Below are positions 4,582 to 6,140 of a DNA stretch of 6,140 nucleotides, one piece after another; within the stretch, counting starts at the first letter, position 1; each line of letters begins with the position of its first letter. Both the position numbers and the translations under genes were made by a program. The DNA is from JBDREF01 sp043820045 (GTDB lineage: Bacteria > Planctomycetota > Phycisphaerae > Sedimentisphaerales > Anaerobacaceae). The DNA lies in assembly GCA_043820045.1 (NCBI GenBank), contig JBDREF010000344.1, positions 1 through 6,140 of the forward strand. Reading direction: 5' to 3'. Below the pieces are notes generated by a model that searched no databases, was not told the DNA's origin, and saw nothing but the letters and a program-made list of their open reading frames with translations.

Positions 4582-6140
4582 ATGGCTGAATCTTCATCTC
4601 AATCCTCTGACAAACGCATATCCCTGAAGAAGCAGGCAGAGTCTTTGAATTACCGCCGGTTCAAGAAAAGCCTGCAAACGAGCGACAAATGCCTGCACAT
4701 CAGGGAAGGCAGGTACATAGCAGCGTTTGACCGGCATTTTTGCGATGGAGCGGAACCTGTCGAACTCATCCAGCAGGTAGATGCGCTGATGAAGGCGGGG
4801 CAGATTCTCAAAGACGGTGATGTCAGTGATGTCTCCCGGATAACGTGGAACAATAGAGACGTCGCAGTCAAACGGTATAATCACGTGGGATTTATTCATT
4901 CGCTCCGTTACACGATAAAGAAGTCCCGCGCGCTCAAGGGGTGGTTGAATGCGCATTATCTGGGGGCGCTTCAGATACCGACGCCTCGCTCGGTGGCTTA
5001 TATTGAGCAGCGCAAAGGGTTGCTCGTCTGGCAATCGTATCTGGTGACCGAATATGTCGAAGGCCGTAAGCTATGGAATTTTCTGCGGGACGATGATGTC
5101 ACGGAGCAAAAGCGGTTAGACGGACTCAGGAAGGTTGCCGAGCTGCTTGAGAAACTGTGGAAATTGCGTATCACTCACGGCGACTTGAAACATACGAATA
5201 TTCTGATGACCGCAGACGGACCCGTCCTGACAGACCTTGACGGGATGGTAGTGCACAGGTGGGAGCCGCTGTACCGCAACAAACGAACGAAGGATATGAG
5301 GCGTTTTCTCAGAAAGACAGATATCTCGCCGGAACTATACAGCCATTGCCGGGAGCTGATTTCAGGCGGAATCGACCCTTGCCATGAGCCTGCTGACGAT
5401 TTTGATAGAATGCGAATTGAGAAATGGGCAATCCGTGCGCGCAAAGACTTTCCTGAACGCGATGTCAAAGATTTGCTCTCAATGAGTGATTCGTCCTCGC
5501 AAGGCCGGAATCAATTTACCGCGGTGTCGTCGTCCCGTTTTGCGCGTGTATTCAGGTGCGGCATTTCTTCCGGCGGAAATGGACGCATGCTTTATTTGAA
5601 GAAGTACCTGTGCCGTTCGATGCTGGATTTTGTAAAGCATCTGTTTCGTCCGAGCCGGGCCGGGCGGGCATTTAACGCCTCGCTGATGCTGGAGAAGCAT
5701 AGATTTAACGCCCCGGCTGTTGTCGGGTTATTCGAACGCCGTCTCGGTCCGTTTTGTACCGACAACTTACTCCTGACCGAGGAGGTTGACAGTGCCGGAT
5801 CGATGGCGCAAGTTCTCACGGAAATTTCCCGGGATCCCGGCGGCGATGCCTCTATTCGCAAACGCGCAATCATCAAGGCTTTTGCCGAAACAGTGGGCCA
5901 AATGCACGCGAGGGACATCTTCCACGGAGACTTACGCCTCGGCAATGTCCTGGTCGTTGAAGACCAACAGAAGTGGCGGTTCTTCTTCCTCGACAACGAG
6001 CGGACGAAAAAGTTTTATCGTTTGCCTTCCAGGCTGCGTTTGAAAAATCTGGTACAGGTAAACATGTTTCGAGACGGCATTACCAACACGGATCGAATGA
6101 GGTTCTTTAAGACTTATCTCAGCATGAACCCCGGTGTCCA
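4582..6140 (+). CDS. Tandem two-domain lipopolysaccharide (Kdo/heptose) kinase-like protein, 3' end outside window
   Basis: The frame is open from ATG 4582 to the window edge (519 codons, no stop). Residues 1-85 are a poorly recognised N-terminal region. Kinase domain 1 spans about 86-290: VSRITWNNRDVAVKRYN with ATP-site K97, hinge LVTEYVEG (154-161), catalytic loop HGDLKHTNIL (199-208; D201, N206) and metal motif TDLDG (217-221; D218). A Ser-rich linker follows at about 300-320. Kinase domain 2 starts about 320: MLYLKKY with K340, LLLTEEVDS, QMHARDIFHGDLRLGNVLV (D450, N455) and FFFLDNERT (D471), then a basic LPSRLRLKNLVQVNMF helix. Both active sites look complete. The compact HGDLxxxN loop and short C-lobe resemble the KdkA/WaaP/InaA kinases that phosphorylate Kdo or heptose from the cytoplasmic side, rather than Ser/Thr kinases; this is recognition by motif. 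ATG 4582 is the first start after the in-frame lpxI stop, and no clear ribosome binding site precedes it. The protein probably ends soon after the edge. Substrate is inferred from neighbours only. Confidence 0.85.
   Translation, partial: MAESSSQSSDKRISLKKQAESLNYRRFKKSLQTSDKCLHIREGRYIAAFDRHFCDGAEPVELIQQVDALMKAGQILKDGDVSDVSRITWNNRDVAVKRYNHVGFIHSLRYTIKKSRALKGWLNAHYLGALQIPTPRSVAYIEQRKGLLVWQSYLVTEYVEGRKLWNFLRDDDVTEQKRLDGLRKVAELLEKLWKLRITHGDLKHTNILMTADGPVLTDLDGMVVHRWEPLYRNKRTKDMRRFLRKTDISPELYSHCRELISGGIDPCHEPADDFDRMRIEKWAIRARKDFPERDVKDLLSMSDSSSQGRNQFTAVSSSRFARVFRCGISSGGNGRMLYLKKYLCRSMLDFVKHLFRPSRAGRAFNASLMLEKHRFNAPAVVGLFERRLGPFCTDNLLLTEEVDSAGSMAQVLTEISRDPGGDASIRKRAIIKAFAETVGQMHARDIFHGDLRLGNVLVVEDQQKWRFFFLDNERTKKFYRLPSRLRLKNLVQVNMFRDGITNTDRMRFFKTYLSMNPGV

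Noticed and set aside
4594..5034. A 146-codon - strand frame opposite the kinase N-terminal part
   Set aside because: It is antisense to the continuous kinase frame and matches nothing recognisable; the + strand reading explains the region.
5461..5545. Possibility that the double kinase is two genes wrongly joined
   Set aside because: The frame is continuous through the linker, the internal ATG at 5482 has no ribosome binding site, and codon use does not change across the junction. Only raw-read inspection could reopen this.
5786..6043. An 85-codon + strand frame near the right edge
   Set aside because: It overlaps kinase domain 2 in another frame, across the HGDLRLGN catalytic loop, and has no recognisable motif.

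Overview
The window carries five protein-coding genes, all on the + strand, and reads as part of a cell-envelope (lipid A / lipopolysaccharide) locus from a Gram-negative-type bacterium. LpxD and LpxI are both clear, so the organism makes lipid A. LpxI rather than LpxH, frequent use of the Ile codon ATA in an otherwise moderately GC-rich coding sequence (about 17 times in lpxD alone), an FG-GAP repeat protein and an unusual lipopolysaccharide-kinase-like protein would suit an environmental lineage such as Planctomycetota (Phycisphaerae). That assignment is inference, not something the sequence proves.

Layout. Positions 2-1117 are the C-terminal part of a protein with FG-GAP/VCBS-type calcium-binding repeats; its N-terminus lies outside the window. 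After a 114-base gap with a candidate sigma70 promoter comes a family 9 glycosyltransferase (1232-2284), the family of the heptosyltransferases that build the LPS inner core. A 197-base gap (2285-2481) holds a GC-rich inverted repeat that could end the upstream transcript, overlapped by a near-consensus promoter (TTGACC-16-TATAAT) and a strong ribosome binding site for lpxD (2482-3555). A hairpin-forming inverted repeat directly follows lpxD. Next is lpxI, whose best start is a TTG at 3676 behind a GGAG site. Last is an open frame from ATG 4582 that runs off the right edge without a stop (519 complete codons).

That last gene is the most interesting object. It encodes two consecutive Kdo/heptose-kinase-like domains in one chain. 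Each has its own ATP-site lysine (K97; K340), HGD catalytic loop (199-201; 448-450), loop Asn (N206; N455) and metal-binding Asp (D218; D471). A 64-residue stretch after the ATP lysine aligns between the two halves without gaps.

Together: LpxD adds the second acyl chain to UDP-glucosamine, LpxI cleaves the UDP-diacyl product to lipid X, the GT9 enzyme may add heptose or a related sugar to the core, and the double kinase may phosphorylate core sugars or lipid A at two positions. lpxC, lpxA and lpxB are not in the window. No RNA genes, CRISPR arrays or mobile elements were seen.
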